A stretch of 64,000 nt of DNA. It comes from Saccharopolyspora dendranthemae (GTDB lineage Bacteria; Actinomycetota; Actinomycetes; Mycobacteriales; Pseudonocardiaceae). The stretch covers positions 1,240,001 through 1,304,000 of the forward strand of contig NZ_VIWX01000002.1 in assembly GCF_007829955.1 (NCBI RefSeq). Direction: 5' to 3'. The position numbers and the translations under genes were made by a program. Each line of letters begins with the position of its first letter. Position 1 is the stretch's first letter. Below, piece after piece: positions 9,647 through 18,136 of the stretch. The notes under the pieces are model-generated. The model had not been told where the DNA came from and searched no databases. It was given only the letters and a program-made list of their open reading frames with translations.

Positions 9647-12590
9647 GCGCGGCGTTCAACCTCCTCCGCAGGTCCCCGGCCTCCGGCGCGTCGAGCTCCT
9701 CGTAGATGCCCACCGCCGTTTCCCAGTGCGCGGTCGCCGAATCGCGCCTGCCCGCTGCCTCCTCGATGTCGCCGAGACCGGTGTGCGCCCGCGCCCGCAC
9801 GTAATGGCTCGATCCGCTGCTGGCCACCGCCAGAGCGTGGCGGTGGCAGCGGGTCGCCTCGTCGTCGGCGCCCATCGCCATGTGCGTTTCGGCCAGCGCC
9901 GTGAGCACCATCGCCTCCAGGCTCGCCGACCGCATCCTGCGGGCGAACACCAGCGCCGCCTGGTGGCTCTCCATCGCCCGGAGGTAGTCGCCGAGACCGC
10001 TTCGGATGGTTCCCAGCCGGTGCAGGGTCATCCCCTCCAGGAACCGGATCCTGTTGCGACGGGCGAGGACCAGCGCTCGCTCGGCGTGCTCTTCCGCCTC
10101 CGCGAAGCGACCGAGGTCCCGGTACACACCGGACAGCGCGTAGGACGCGTCGGCTTCCCCCGGCCGGTATCCGTGCGCCGCTGCCACGCGGGACGCTTCC
10201 CGCAGGCATTCCAGCGATTCGGTGTGGCGTCCCCACCTTCGGTGCAGCCGGCCGAGGCAGATCAGCGGCCGCAGGCCCAGCAACCGCAACCCGGCCTGCT
10301 GGTAGAACCTCGACGACCGCCGGAGGTGCTCCAGCGCGAGCTCGGTGCGCCCGGTGAACACGCAGAGCTCCCCCAGGCTCAGCAGCACGGTCGCGGTCGC
10401 CGCCGGATCGCAGGCCCGCTGCAGAGCTCGTTCCAGAAGGTCGCGTGCGGAGTCGAACTCGTTGCGCCGGAAGTGCGCGACGCCGAGACCGCGCAGCGCG
10501 ACCCCTTCACCGACACGATCGCCGCACCGCTCTGCGATCTCCAGAGCCCTGCCGTGGATGCGTTGGGCTTCGTCGACGTGCCAGCCGAAGTCGAGCGCGG
10601 TGTCCAGCGCGGTGCCGAGTTCGACCGCGTAGTGGCCGAACTCGCCGTCCACCGTCTCCGCGATGCGCACCATGGTCTCGAGTTCCGAGTCGAGCCAGCG
10701 GGCCGCGTCCTCGTGATCGCGCATCGGTGGCACGTCGAACGCGGATTCCGCGGCGGAGAGGGCGTCGGGGGCGAGGAACCGGGAGGCCGTCGTCGCGGCC
10801 TGCAGGTAGTAGTCGTAGAGGCGCCGAAGCGATTCCCGCCGTTCGGCGCTGTTCTCGGTGATGCGGGACAACTCGGCCGCGTAGGTGCCCAGCAGATCGT
10901 GCAACCGGACCCGCTTTCCCGCGAGCTCCTCGACGAGGTGGGCGCGCACCAGCCGGGTCAGGCCGCGGCGGATCTCGCGGACGTCCACATCGGCCAGCGC
11001 GGCCAGCGAGTGGGCGTCCATCTTCCTTCCGGGGTGCAACCCGAGCAGCCGGAACAGCTTCGCCTCGGTTGCCGAGAGGTTGCGGTAGGAGGCCGCGAAG
11101 ATGGTCCGCACGCACGCTTGGGGATCACCGCTGTCGAGCAGGTCCAGCCGTGCCTGCGCGCAGCCGAACTCGTCGATGGTGTGCCGCAGCCCCCGGTCGC
11201 GGTGCCTGCGCACCCGCTCGGCGGCGATCCGCAGCGCCAGCGGCAGCCGCGCGCAGCACTCGATGAGCTCGCCGACCGCGTCCTCGTCGGTGGCCAGATC
11301 GCCCAGCAGCTCCTTGAGCAGCAGCCTCGCCTCGTCATCGGTCATGCGGTCGAGCTCCACCAGGCGCGCACCGTGTCCGACGACCAGTCCGTCGAGCTGG
11401 TGGCGACTGGTGATCACGACCGCGCAGTCGGCGTTGCCCGGCAGCAGCGGGCGGACCTGGTCGGCGCTGGCCGCGTTGTCGAGCAGCAGCAGCACGCGCT
11501 TGCCGTCGAGCAGGCTGCGCAGCCGCGCGGCGCGCTCCGCCAGGTCCAGCGGCACGTCCTTGCCGTCCACCCCCAGGGCTCGGAGCCACCCGGCCAGCAC
11601 ATCACCGGGTTCGGCAGGGGTGCCGGTGCCGAAGCCGCGGAGGTCGGCGTGCAGCTGACCGTCCGGGAAGCGGGACTTGACCCGGTGCGCCCAGCGCAGC
11701 ACCATCGCGGTCTTGCCCGCTCCGGCGGTGCCGGCCACGACCGCGATCGGGATCGTGCCGGGGTTTCCTGCGAGCATCGCGTCCAATTCGGACAGAGCGA
11801 CTTCTCGCCCCACGAAATCCGGTGCGCTGTGCGGAAGTTGGGCGGGGACGCGGGTCGCGCCGGCGAGCTCGACCACCTCGCCCGCGCGGATCTGCCCGTG
11901 CAGGGCGCGCAGTTCCGGACCCGGGTCCAGCCCGAGCTCGTCGTTGAGGACCTCGCACGTGTGCTGGTAGGCCGACAACGCCTCCGCCTGCCGCCCCGCG
12001 TGGTAGAGCGCCAGCATCAGCAGTCCGTGCAACCGCTCCCGAAGCGGATTGCGGTGCACGAGGTCGAGCAGCTCGCCGGCGACGGCCTCGTGGCGGCCCG
12101 CGCGCAGCTCGCCCGCGTAGAGCTCCTCGACCGCCAGCAACCGCTGCTCGGTGAGCCGTTCGACCACGGCATCGACGTCCGGCAGGTCCACCTCCTGGTA
12201 CGGCCTGCCCCGCCACATCCCCAGCGCTCGTCGCAGCAACCGGACCGCGCACCTCGGGTCCGGCTCGTCCGCCGCTTCCTCGATCAGCGCCTCGAACTCG
12301 GACGCGTCCAGCTCGTCCTTCCCGACCCGCAGGCGGTAACCGGCGGGGCCGTAGCTCAGGCGGTCGGGATCGTCGAGCTCGCGCCGCAGCCTGTGCACGT
12401 GGACCTGCAGCCGGCTCGCGCCCTGCACGACCGGGTCACCCCACATCGCTTCCAACAGCACGGTGACCGGTACCGGTTCGTTCGCGTGGGCGAGCAGCAC
12501 CGCCAGGAGCGTGCGCCGCAGCGCGCCGGTCACCGGCGACGCTCTGTCCCCGTCGAACATCCGGACCGGTCCAAGAACTTCGAACCGCAT
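9624..12590 (-). CDS. AfsR/SARP-family regulator with NB-ARC and TPR domains
   Basis: The product has 988 residues. An OmpR-like winged helix and bacterial transcriptional activation domain (BTAD) occupy about residues 1-245 (ALRRTLLAVLLAHANEPVP, then RLQVHVHRLRREL). An NB-ARC STAND ATPase follows with Walker A TAGAGKT near residue 290 and Walker B-like VLLLLDN near 375. The C-terminal 400 residues form tetratricopeptide-like repeats. This is the full-length architecture of AfsR, which activates secondary metabolism or stress genes in actinomycetes, often after phosphorylation by Ser/Thr kinases. No biosynthetic cluster is adjacent, so it may be a global regulator. The gene is preceded by the roughly 0.8-kb region up to 13.4 kb. 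Confidence 0.92.
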   Translation of the reverse strand: MRFEVLGPVRMFDGDRASPVTGALRRTLLAVLLAHANEPVPVTVLLEAMWGDPVVQGASRLQVHVHRLRRELDDPDRLSYGPAGYRLRVGKDELDASEFEALIEEAADEPDPRCAVRLLRRALGMWRGRPYQEVDLPDVDAVVERLTEQRLLAVEELYAGELRAGRHEAVAGELLDLVHRNPLRERLHGLLMLALYHAGRQAEALSAYQHTCEVLNDELGLDPGPELRALHGQIRAGEVVELAGATRVPAQLPHSAPDFVGREVALSELDAMLAGNPGTIPIAVVAGTAGAGKTAMVLRWAHRVKSRFPDGQLHADLRGFGTGTPAEPGDVLAGWLRALGVDGKDVPLDLAERAARLRSLLDGKRVLLLLDNAASADQVRPLLPGNADCAVVITSRHQLDGLVVGHGARLVELDRMTDDEARLLLKELLGDLATDEDAVGELIECCARLPLALRIAAERVRRHRDRGLRHTIDEFGCAQARLDLLDSGDPQACVRTIFAASYRNLSATEAKLFRLLGLHPGRKMDAHSLAALADVDVREIRRGLTRLVRAHLVEELAGKRVRLHDLLGTYAAELSRITENSAERRESLRRLYDYYLQAATTASRFLAPDALSAAESAFDVPPMRDHEDAARWLDSELETMVRIAETVDGEFGHYAVELGTALDTALDFGWHVDEAQRIHGRALEIAERCGDRVGEGVALRGLGVAHFRRNEFDSARDLLERALQRACDPAATATVLLSLGELCVFTGRTELALEHLRRSSRFYQQAGLRLLGLRPLICLGRLHRRWGRHTESLECLREASRVAAAHGYRPGEADASYALSGVYRDLGRFAEAEEHAERALVLARRNRIRFLEGMTLHRLGTIRSGLGDYLRAMESHQAALVFARRMRSASLEAMVLTALAETHMAMGADDEATRCHRHALAVASSGSSHYVRARAHTGLGDIEEAAGRRDSATAHWETAVGIYEELDAPEAGDLRRRLNAALTPSVPC

Positions 12591-13003
12591 CTCTCTTCCC
12601 CCAGAGAATCCACAAAGATCACTGATACCGCGATCTCCGAACCGTCGCCACCGCCCCGAAAAGCGACGAGAGAACCACGCGCGCGGCGGCCGCGCTCAGC
12701 GGCCTGCTCGACGAGCGCACTCACACGTGTGACGCCAAGCGTCTGTTCGATGCGCGCGGCTGGTGCCGGAGCACGGCACGAACACAGGGCTCTGCGCTGC
12801 TGCTCGATGACGGCATCCTGCCGACGAGCGGAGCGCCGAATTCCAGAAAGCGCGGATCGCACGAACGCCTCGATGATCGAGGGGTGAGCTGTGCGTTCCG
12901 GCTTCGTCGAAAGGCGTGGGATCGGCTACCGGCACCTGCCCCCAAGCAGGCGGCTCGGGCAGCGCTTCCTACGCGCGCGACCAGAAAGAACGATGATCCA
13001 TCG

Positions 13004-13204
13004 CTACACCCCCCAGGTGTTCGCGTAGCTGTCTTTCCCCCAGTGCCAGGTGGTTGCACCACCGGCATCTGTTCTGATGATGAACGCTCCCCCGAACAGC
13101 GCACAAGCTTCTAGCCCGAGCAAATTTTCGCCATTTGCGGCGACTACCGCCCTGACCTGGCGCAACTCCACGCAGAACAGTTGATTTCGGTACCGGGCGA
13201 ACAC
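13004..13204 (-). CDS. Doubtful 66-residue ORF with Trp-rich end
   Basis: This minus-strand frame begins at GTG 13204 and ends at TAG 13004. The product has a hydrophobic middle and an unusual C-terminus with three tryptophans (TWHWGKDSY, ANTWGV). No ribosome-binding site is visible before the GTG, and the start lies inside a hairpin. I do not recognise it. Its composition looks more protein-like than the competing frames, which is the only argument for it. Confidence 0.2.
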   Translation of the reverse strand: MFARYRNQLFCVELRQVRAVVAANGENLLGLEACALFGGAFIIRTDAGGATTWHWGKDSYANTWGV

Positions 13205-13291
13205 GCCGCGCGCGTGTCGGACTCACCGGTTCGGACCACTTCCGAACGAGAGATCGGTGGTGAGGCGGCCCCCTCGCCCGCCTCACCACCG
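13201..13291. ncRNA. Candidate structured RNA: three tandem stem-loops
   Basis: Three inverted repeats follow one another: ACACGC/GCGTGT with a 5-nt loop (13201-13217), GTTCGGA/TCCGAAC with a 5-nt loop (13229-13247), and a 14-bp stem CGGTGGTGAGGCGG paired with CCGCCTCACCACCG (13255-13291) around the C-rich 9-nt loop CCCCCTCGC. The last resembles a strong terminator, or, read toward the carbonic anhydrase, a leader hairpin 117 nt before its start. The strand cannot be decided. Confidence 0.35.
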
Positions 13292-13408
13292 CGCGTCGAG
13301 CCTACGACGCCGGAGACGTCGTTGCGCGGTCAAAAATCGCCGGTCACCAGCGTGGTTTCCCCCACTTGCGATCTGCTGCGGCCACCCTGCTGGGTTAATG
13401 TCAGCGGC

Positions 13409-14041
13409 ATGAACCGCTCGCCGTCCACGCCTGCAGAAGCTTTCGCAACGCTGATGGAGGGCAACCAGCGCTTCGTCGAGAGCAGCCGCCTCCACCCCAA
13501 CCAGGACGCCGACCACCGCGCTTCCCTGGCACCCGGTCAGACTCCCTTCGCGGTGCTGTTCGGCTGCTCGGACTCCCGCCTCGCCGCCGAGATCATCTTC
13601 GATCGCGGCCTCGGCGACCTGTTCGTGGTGCGCACGGCCGGACAGGTGACCGGTTCCGAGGTCCTGGGCAGCATCGAGTACGGCGTCGCCGTGCTGGGCA
13701 CCCCCCTGGTCGTGGTGCTCGGCCACGACTCCTGCGGCGCTGTCGTCGCCGCGCGGAAGGCCGTCGTCGAGGGCAGCAACCCGCCCGGCTACCTGCGCGA
13801 CATCGTCGAGCGGGTGACTCCGAGCGTGCTGGCCGCCAACGCCGAGGGCGAGAACGACGTCGACGACATCGTCGACGTCCACATCCGGCGCACCAGCGAA
13901 CTGCTCGTCGAGCGCTCCTCGCTGCTGGCCGACGAGATCGCCGCCGGGCGCTGCGCCGTCGCAGGCCTCTCCTACCGGCTGGCGGACGGCACGGTCCGGC
14001 TCGTTTCCAGCCACGGACCGCTGCAGAGCAACGCCGCCTGA
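13409..14041 (+). CDS. Beta-class carbonic anhydrase
   Basis: The 210-residue enzyme interconverts CO2 and bicarbonate in the cytoplasm. The zinc ligands and active-site dyad of the beta class are all present: Cys53, Asp55 and Arg57 in FGCSDSR, and His106 and Cys109 in GHDSCG. ATG 13409 is chosen because the family's N-terminal helix (AFATLMEGNQRFV) begins a few residues later; frame-open starts upstream would add about 76 unrelated residues. No strong ribosome-binding site is visible. The gene stands alone, with a terminator after it. Confidence 0.93.
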   Translation: MNRSPSTPAEAFATLMEGNQRFVESSRLHPNQDADHRASLAPGQTPFAVLFGCSDSRLAAEIIFDRGLGDLFVVRTAGQVTGSEVLGSIEYGVAVLGTPLVVVLGHDSCGAVVAARKAVVEGSNPPGYLRDIVERVTPSVLAANAEGENDVDDIVDVHIRRTSELLVERSSLLADEIAAGRCAVAGLSYRLADGTVRLVSSHGPLQSNAA

Positions 14042-14062
14042 GGGCTCAGGCCACTGTGGATC

Positions 14063-14086
14063 GTCCGGGCGCACGTTCGCCCGGAC
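14063..14086 (+). terminator. Terminator after carbonic anhydrase gene
   Basis: A perfect 9-bp stem (GTCCGGGCG with CGCCCGGAC) around a 6-nt loop CACGTT begins 21 nt past the stop codon. Confidence 0.7.
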
Positions 14087-14166
14087 CCCGCGACCGCTCT
14101 CGGGACGCCGATCTCCGCGCCAGGCGTTAGCCTGCGAAGGCACGCTTGGCGAAAGGAAACGGCCGC

Positions 14167-16539
14167 GTGAGCTTCCAGCCGCGTCGAGTGCTACTGCTCA
14201 GCGCCACCATCGGTGAGGGCCACAACGCGACCGCCCGCGCTGTCGAGGAGGCCGCGCGCGAGGTCTGGCCCGGGTGCGAGGTGGTGTGGCTGGATGCGCT
14301 CAGCATCATGGGCCGCTGGGTTCCCCCGACGTTCAACTGGATCTACGTCACCAACGTCGAGTCGACGCCGTGGCTCTACGACTTCTTCTACGACGCGCTG
14401 TGGCGCTACCGCTGGTTCGCCAACGCCTGCAGGCGTTTCGTCGGAGCCTGGTGCGGCCCGCTGCTCCGCCGCGCGATCCGCCAGGTGGATCCGGACCTCG
14501 TCGTCTCCACCTATCCGCTCGGGACCGCCGGGCTGGACTGGATGCGCAGGCACGGCGACCTGGACGTGCCCGTCGCGGCGATCGTGTCGGACTTCGCGCC
14601 CCACCCGTTCTGGGTGTACCCGGAGGCCGACCTGCACCACGTGATGAGCGAAGCGAGCCTGCGCGCGATGCGGCGATCCGAGCCCTACGCGGTCGGCGCC
14701 GTGTCCGCACCTCCGGTCCGCCGCGATTTCGCACCCCGCGACCGCGCTGCGGCCCGCTCGGAGTTCGGCTTCCCGGAATCCGGTTTCACCGCCTTGATCT
14801 CGTGCGGGGCCCTGAGCTTCGGCTCCGTGGAGCGCGCCGTGGACGCGGCGCTGCGCGTCGAGGGGATCGACAGGGTGCTGGTGGTCTGCGGGCGCAACGG
14901 GGCCCTGCGGGAACGACTGCTCGCCAGGGGCGAGCGGCGGCTGGAGCCGCTGGGCTGGGTGGAGGACATGCCCGGGCTGATGGCCTGTTCGGACGTGGTG
15001 ATCACCAACGCCGGTGGCGCCACCGCGCTGGAGGCGCTGGCGTGCGGCCGGGCGGTCCTGATGTTCGAGCCGATCGCCGGCCACGGCAGGGCCAACGCCG
15101 AGCTGATGGCGGACGCGGGACTGGCCGAGCTCTGCCCGCGCGAGTCGCAGCTGATCTCGACGCTGCGCCGCTGGATCACCGAGCCGCAGGAGCTGCGCGA
15201 CCGCGAGGAGCGGGCGCTCAAGCACAGCCGGTCGGCCGAGTTCACCGACCAGATCGCGGCGCTGGCCGGACTTCGGCGCCACAGCGGTCCGCGTCGGCTC
15301 CGCGCCCAGGACGCCTTCTTCGTCTACGCCACCACACCTGAGGTGCCGCAGCAGACGGGCGCGATCCTCTCGCTCGAACCGTCGCCGGATTCAGCACAGG
15401 CGTGGTGCCAACACCTCTCGCACCGCATCGAGCAGCACGCGGCGACTCTCCCCGTGCTCACGCGGACCCTGGTGAACCGGACCGGTCGACGTCCGATGTG
15501 GACCGATGCGGGCACGATCGACCCGGCCGGGCATCTCGACTGCCGGCAGTTGCGCTCCGATGAGGACGCCGACGCGATCACGAGCGAGTTCTTCTCGACG
15601 CAGGTGCCCACCGACCGGCCGCCGTGGCAGCTGCAGCTGCTGCACGACCCCGCGACCGGACGGGTGACCGTGCTGGCGAAGATGCACCACTCCCTCGGCG
15701 ACGGGCTGGCGGTCACCAGCGCGCTGGTGACCTTGCTCTGCGACGGGCACAACCCGGCGTCCGCCCCCGGCTCGGGCAGGCGGTCCTGGCGGCAGCGCGT
15801 CCCCGAGGTGCTTCGCGGGCTCGTCGGCCTGGCGACCTCCGCGGGTGCCTCCAGCCGCACCTGGACGGGCCGCAGCTCTCCGGCGCGCAGCTTCGGTCAC
15901 CTGGCGCTGCCCGCCGTGCGGGTTCGGGCTCGCGCCCGCGATCACGGCGTGACCAGCAGCGCCCTGCTGATCGGCCTGGCAGCCGAGGCGCTGCACCGAG
16001 CCATGGGCGAGCAGCGCGCTGATGCCCGGTTCCGGGTCATGGTGCCGCGCACCGCCCGCACCGGGCGCAACGGCGCCGGAACCGCCGCACCGGGCAACCA
16101 CACCCACACCCTCTCGGTGGACCTGCCGGTCGGGCCGATGCCGCTGGTGTGGCGGATCCGGGCGGTCGCCGACGCGCTCGCCGAGCCCGACCACAGCGGA
16201 CAGCCCGAGGCCGCCGGGGCCGTGCTGGCCGGTCTGGGTCTGCTCCCGGCCCCGTTGCACGCCTGGGTCGTGCGGCGCATCTACGGCAGCCGGTTCTTCA
16301 ACGCGGTCGTCTCGGTGATGCCCGGACGGCGCCGCCCGGCGCACGTCAACGGAACCCTCCTCAGCCGTGTGCTGCCGGTGCTCTCCCTCGCCGACGGCGT
16401 GGGCGTGGCCATCGGCGCGATCGGCTGGGGCGAGGAGTTCGGCTTCGGCATCACCACCGACCCCGCGCTCGCGCCCGCCGCCGGAGAGCTCGCCGACCAC
16501 CTGCGGGACGCGTTCGACGAGCTCCGGGAGCGAGGATGA
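14167..16539 (+). CDS. Glycosyltransferase (MGDG synthase-like) fused to WS/DGAT acyltransferase
   Basis: The 790-residue product joins two lipid enzymes. Residues 5-165 match the MGDG-synthase-type N-terminal glycosyltransferase domain (IGEGHNAT, His19). Residues 190-350 match the GT28/MurG-like nucleotide-sugar half (ITNAGGATALEAL). From about residue 380 to the end it resembles bacterial wax ester synthase/diacylglycerol acyltransferases. The catalytic HHxxxDG motif is at residues 507-513 (HHSLGDG), and a C-terminal segment near VVSVMPG replaces the family's NVPGP. The likely roles are sugar transfer to diacylglycerol and acyl-CoA-dependent acylation of the same or a related alcohol. GTG 14167 is chosen because AAAGGA lies at proper spacing; TTG 14146 precedes that site. 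It heads an operon with a DMT transporter (ATGA overlap) and an SDR. Confidence 0.82.
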   Translation: MSFQPRRVLLLSATIGEGHNATARAVEEAAREVWPGCEVVWLDALSIMGRWVPPTFNWIYVTNVESTPWLYDFFYDALWRYRWFANACRRFVGAWCGPLLRRAIRQVDPDLVVSTYPLGTAGLDWMRRHGDLDVPVAAIVSDFAPHPFWVYPEADLHHVMSEASLRAMRRSEPYAVGAVSAPPVRRDFAPRDRAAARSEFGFPESGFTALISCGALSFGSVERAVDAALRVEGIDRVLVVCGRNGALRERLLARGERRLEPLGWVEDMPGLMACSDVVITNAGGATALEALACGRAVLMFEPIAGHGRANAELMADAGLAELCPRESQLISTLRRWITEPQELRDREERALKHSRSAEFTDQIAALAGLRRHSGPRRLRAQDAFFVYATTPEVPQQTGAILSLEPSPDSAQAWCQHLSHRIEQHAATLPVLTRTLVNRTGRRPMWTDAGTIDPAGHLDCRQLRSDEDADAITSEFFSTQVPTDRPPWQLQLLHDPATGRVTVLAKMHHSLGDGLAVTSALVTLLCDGHNPASAPGSGRRSWRQRVPEVLRGLVGLATSAGASSRTWTGRSSPARSFGHLALPAVRVRARARDHGVTSSALLIGLAAEALHRAMGEQRADARFRVMVPRTARTGRNGAGTAAPGNHTHTLSVDLPVGPMPLVWRIRAVADALAEPDHSGQPEAAGAVLAGLGLLPAPLHAWVVRRIYGSRFFNAVVSVMPGRRRPAHVNGTLLSRVLPVLSLADGVGVAIGAIGWGEEFGFGITTDPALAPAAGELADHLRDAFDELRERG

Positions 16540-17444
16540 GTTCCGGGACCGTGCTGCCGGTGGCCGTGCCCGCCGCGGTGATCGGCGCCGCGAGCTTCGG
16601 CATGGCCAGCGCGATCCAGCACCGCGTCACCAAGCAGGTCCCGCAGGTCGCCACCTTCAGCCCCAGGATGCTCTGGGACCTGGTGCGCAAACCGATCTGG
16701 GTGCTGAGCATCGGCACCGTCATCATCGGGCTGTCGCTGCAGGTGGTGGCGTTGGCGTTCGGGCCGCTGGTGCTCGTGCAGCCGCTCCTGGTGACCTCGG
16801 TGCTGTTCGGCGCGGGGTTCGCGGCCTGGCTGGCGGGCAGGCGGATGGACCTGGTGCTGGCGCTCGGCGCCCTGTCGTGCGCGGGCGGGCTGGCGGCGTT
16901 CCTGCTGCTGGCCCGTCCTTCCGGCCAGGGCAGCGAGTTCACCGGGGAACCCGTGGTCCCCCTGGCCCTGGGGATGGCGCTGCTGGTGGTCCTCTCGCTG
17001 CTGGCCGCCCGGTGGCTGCCGGGCGAGTTCGGCGTGGTGGGTCTGGCCGTGGCCACCGGTGTGTTCTACGGCGTCACGGCCGGGCTGATGCGGGTGGTGG
17101 CCGGCCAGTTCCGCGCCGGAGGGATCGTGGAGCCCTTCGGTCACTGGACGCTGTACGTGGTGTGCGTGATCGGGCCGATGGGATTCCTGCTGAGCCAGCA
17201 GACCTTCCAGCGCGGCCGGTTGATGTCCCCGTCGCTGGCGGTGATCACCACGGTGGATCCGCTGGTCTCGGCGGCGATCGGGGTGAGCTGGCTGGGCGAG
17301 CGCATCGAGTCCTCCCCCGCGATCCTGGCCGGAGAGGTGGTGGCCGCCGCGCTCATCGTGGGCGGCATCGCCGTGCTGGCCCAGCGCAGCGAGCAGATCG
17401 GCCGTGAACTCACCGAGCGGGAGGGGACCGAGTCGTGGGGGTGA
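16536..17444 (+). CDS. DMT-superfamily (EamA-like) membrane transporter
   Basis: The 302-residue protein is almost entirely hydrophobic, with about nine or ten predicted helices in two similar halves, as in drug/metabolite transporters. Its ATG overlaps the stop of the fusion gene (ATGA), implying translational coupling. Two short polar motifs (QHRVTKQ near residue 25 and SQQTFQRGRL near 225) recur in actinobacterial members of this group. The substrate is unknown. Its place between a glycolipid/acyltransferase gene and an SDR makes export or flipping of a lipid-linked or small metabolite possible, but that is inference only. Confidence 0.75.
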   Translation: MSSGTVLPVAVPAAVIGAASFGMASAIQHRVTKQVPQVATFSPRMLWDLVRKPIWVLSIGTVIIGLSLQVVALAFGPLVLVQPLLVTSVLFGAGFAAWLAGRRMDLVLALGALSCAGGLAAFLLLARPSGQGSEFTGEPVVPLALGMALLVVLSLLAARWLPGEFGVVGLAVATGVFYGVTAGLMRVVAGQFRAGGIVEPFGHWTLYVVCVIGPMGFLLSQQTFQRGRLMSPSLAVITTVDPLVSAAIGVSWLGERIESSPAILAGEVVAAALIVGGIAVLAQRSEQIGRELTEREGTESWG

Positions 17445-18127
17445 GCTCCGCCCTCGTCACGGGTGCGTCTTCGGGGATCGGCGCTGCCATCGCGATCCGG
17501 CTCGCCGCCGACGGCTGGCGGGTGGTCCTGGCGGGCCGCGACCGCGCACGCCTGGACGCGCTGGCCGAGCGCACCGGCGGCTGCGCCATCTCCGCTGACC
17601 TGACCACCGCCGAAGGCCTGCAGCGGGTGGCCGACGCCGGGCGCGGGGTCGACCTGCTGGTGCACAGCGCGGGTGCCGGCTGGGCCGGGAAGTTCCGCGA
17701 GATGCGGCCGGAGCACGTCGACCAGCTGGTCGAGCTGAACCTCACCGCCCCGATCCGCCTGACCCGCGCGGTGCTGCCGCCCCGGGTCGCGTTCGTCGCC
17801 TCGGTCGCCGTGGTGGGCGTGCGCGATGAAGAGGTCTACTCAGCCACCAAAGCAGGGCTGCGCGCGTTCGCGGCGAGCCTGCGGCACAGCGGCGTCCGCA
17901 CCACCGCGGTGTTCCCCGGTGCGGTGCGCACACCGTTCTTCCGCGACCGCGACTACCACCGCCGCTTCCCGCGCATGGTCGAACCGGAGCAGGTGGCCGA
18001 CGCCCTCATCGACGCCGTGCTGCGCAGCCGCGCCGAGGTCTTCGTCCCGCGCTGGCTGACCATCGCCGACCGCGTGCACGGCATCTCGCCCGCGCTGTTC
18101 CACCGGCTGGCGGACAGGTTCGGCTGA
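17435..18127 (+). CDS. Short-chain dehydrogenase/reductase
   Basis: The 230-residue enzyme has the classical SDR Rossmann motif TGASSGIG at about residues 8-15, an HSAGAG version of the NNAG motif and the catalytic YSATK (YxxxK). The serine partner lies in FVASVAVVG. The glycine pattern with Arg residues after the second strand favours NADP(H). GTG 17435 has GGAGGGG 8 nt upstream. GTG 17441 would give a 4-bp GTGA overlap with the transporter stop and is a close alternative. It is the last gene of the fusion-transporter-SDR operon and converges on hpnH. It is not an HpnA-type extended SDR. Confidence 0.88.
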   Translation: MGVSSALVTGASSGIGAAIAIRLAADGWRVVLAGRDRARLDALAERTGGCAISADLTTAEGLQRVADAGRGVDLLVHSAGAGWAGKFREMRPEHVDQLVELNLTAPIRLTRAVLPPRVAFVASVAVVGVRDEEVYSATKAGLRAFAASLRHSGVRTTAVFPGAVRTPFFRDRDYHRRFPRMVEPEQVADALIDAVLRSRAEVFVPRWLTIADRVHGISPALFHRLADRFG

Positions 18128-18136
18128 TCGCCCTGG

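Larger units (their letters stand above)
12591..13408. other. Long region without a secure gene, several hairpins
   Basis: These 818 bases separate the AfsR-like gene from the carbonic anhydrase gene, which are divergent. No reading frame here has a convincing start and protein-like composition. The stretch at 13080-13200 is visibly less GC-rich than its surroundings. It contains inverted repeats at 13120-13138 (GCAAAT, 7-nt loop, ATTTGC), 13201-13217, 13229-13247 and 13255-13291. It presumably holds both divergent promoters and possibly a small RNA. Confidence 0.5.

Noticed and set aside
9726-12887. 1053-codon open frame antisense to the AfsR-like gene
   Set aside because: It has no recognisable domain and mirrors codon bias of the true minus-strand gene.
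12721-13104. 127-codon minus-strand frame upstream of the AfsR-like gene
   Set aside because: It is Ser/Arg-rich with no recognisable motif, overlaps the alternative small frame at 13004-13204, and has no clear start signal.
17435-18127. SDR next to hpnH as a possible HpnA
   Set aside because: HpnA is an extended, epimerase-like SDR; this is a short classical SDR on the opposite strand in another operon.
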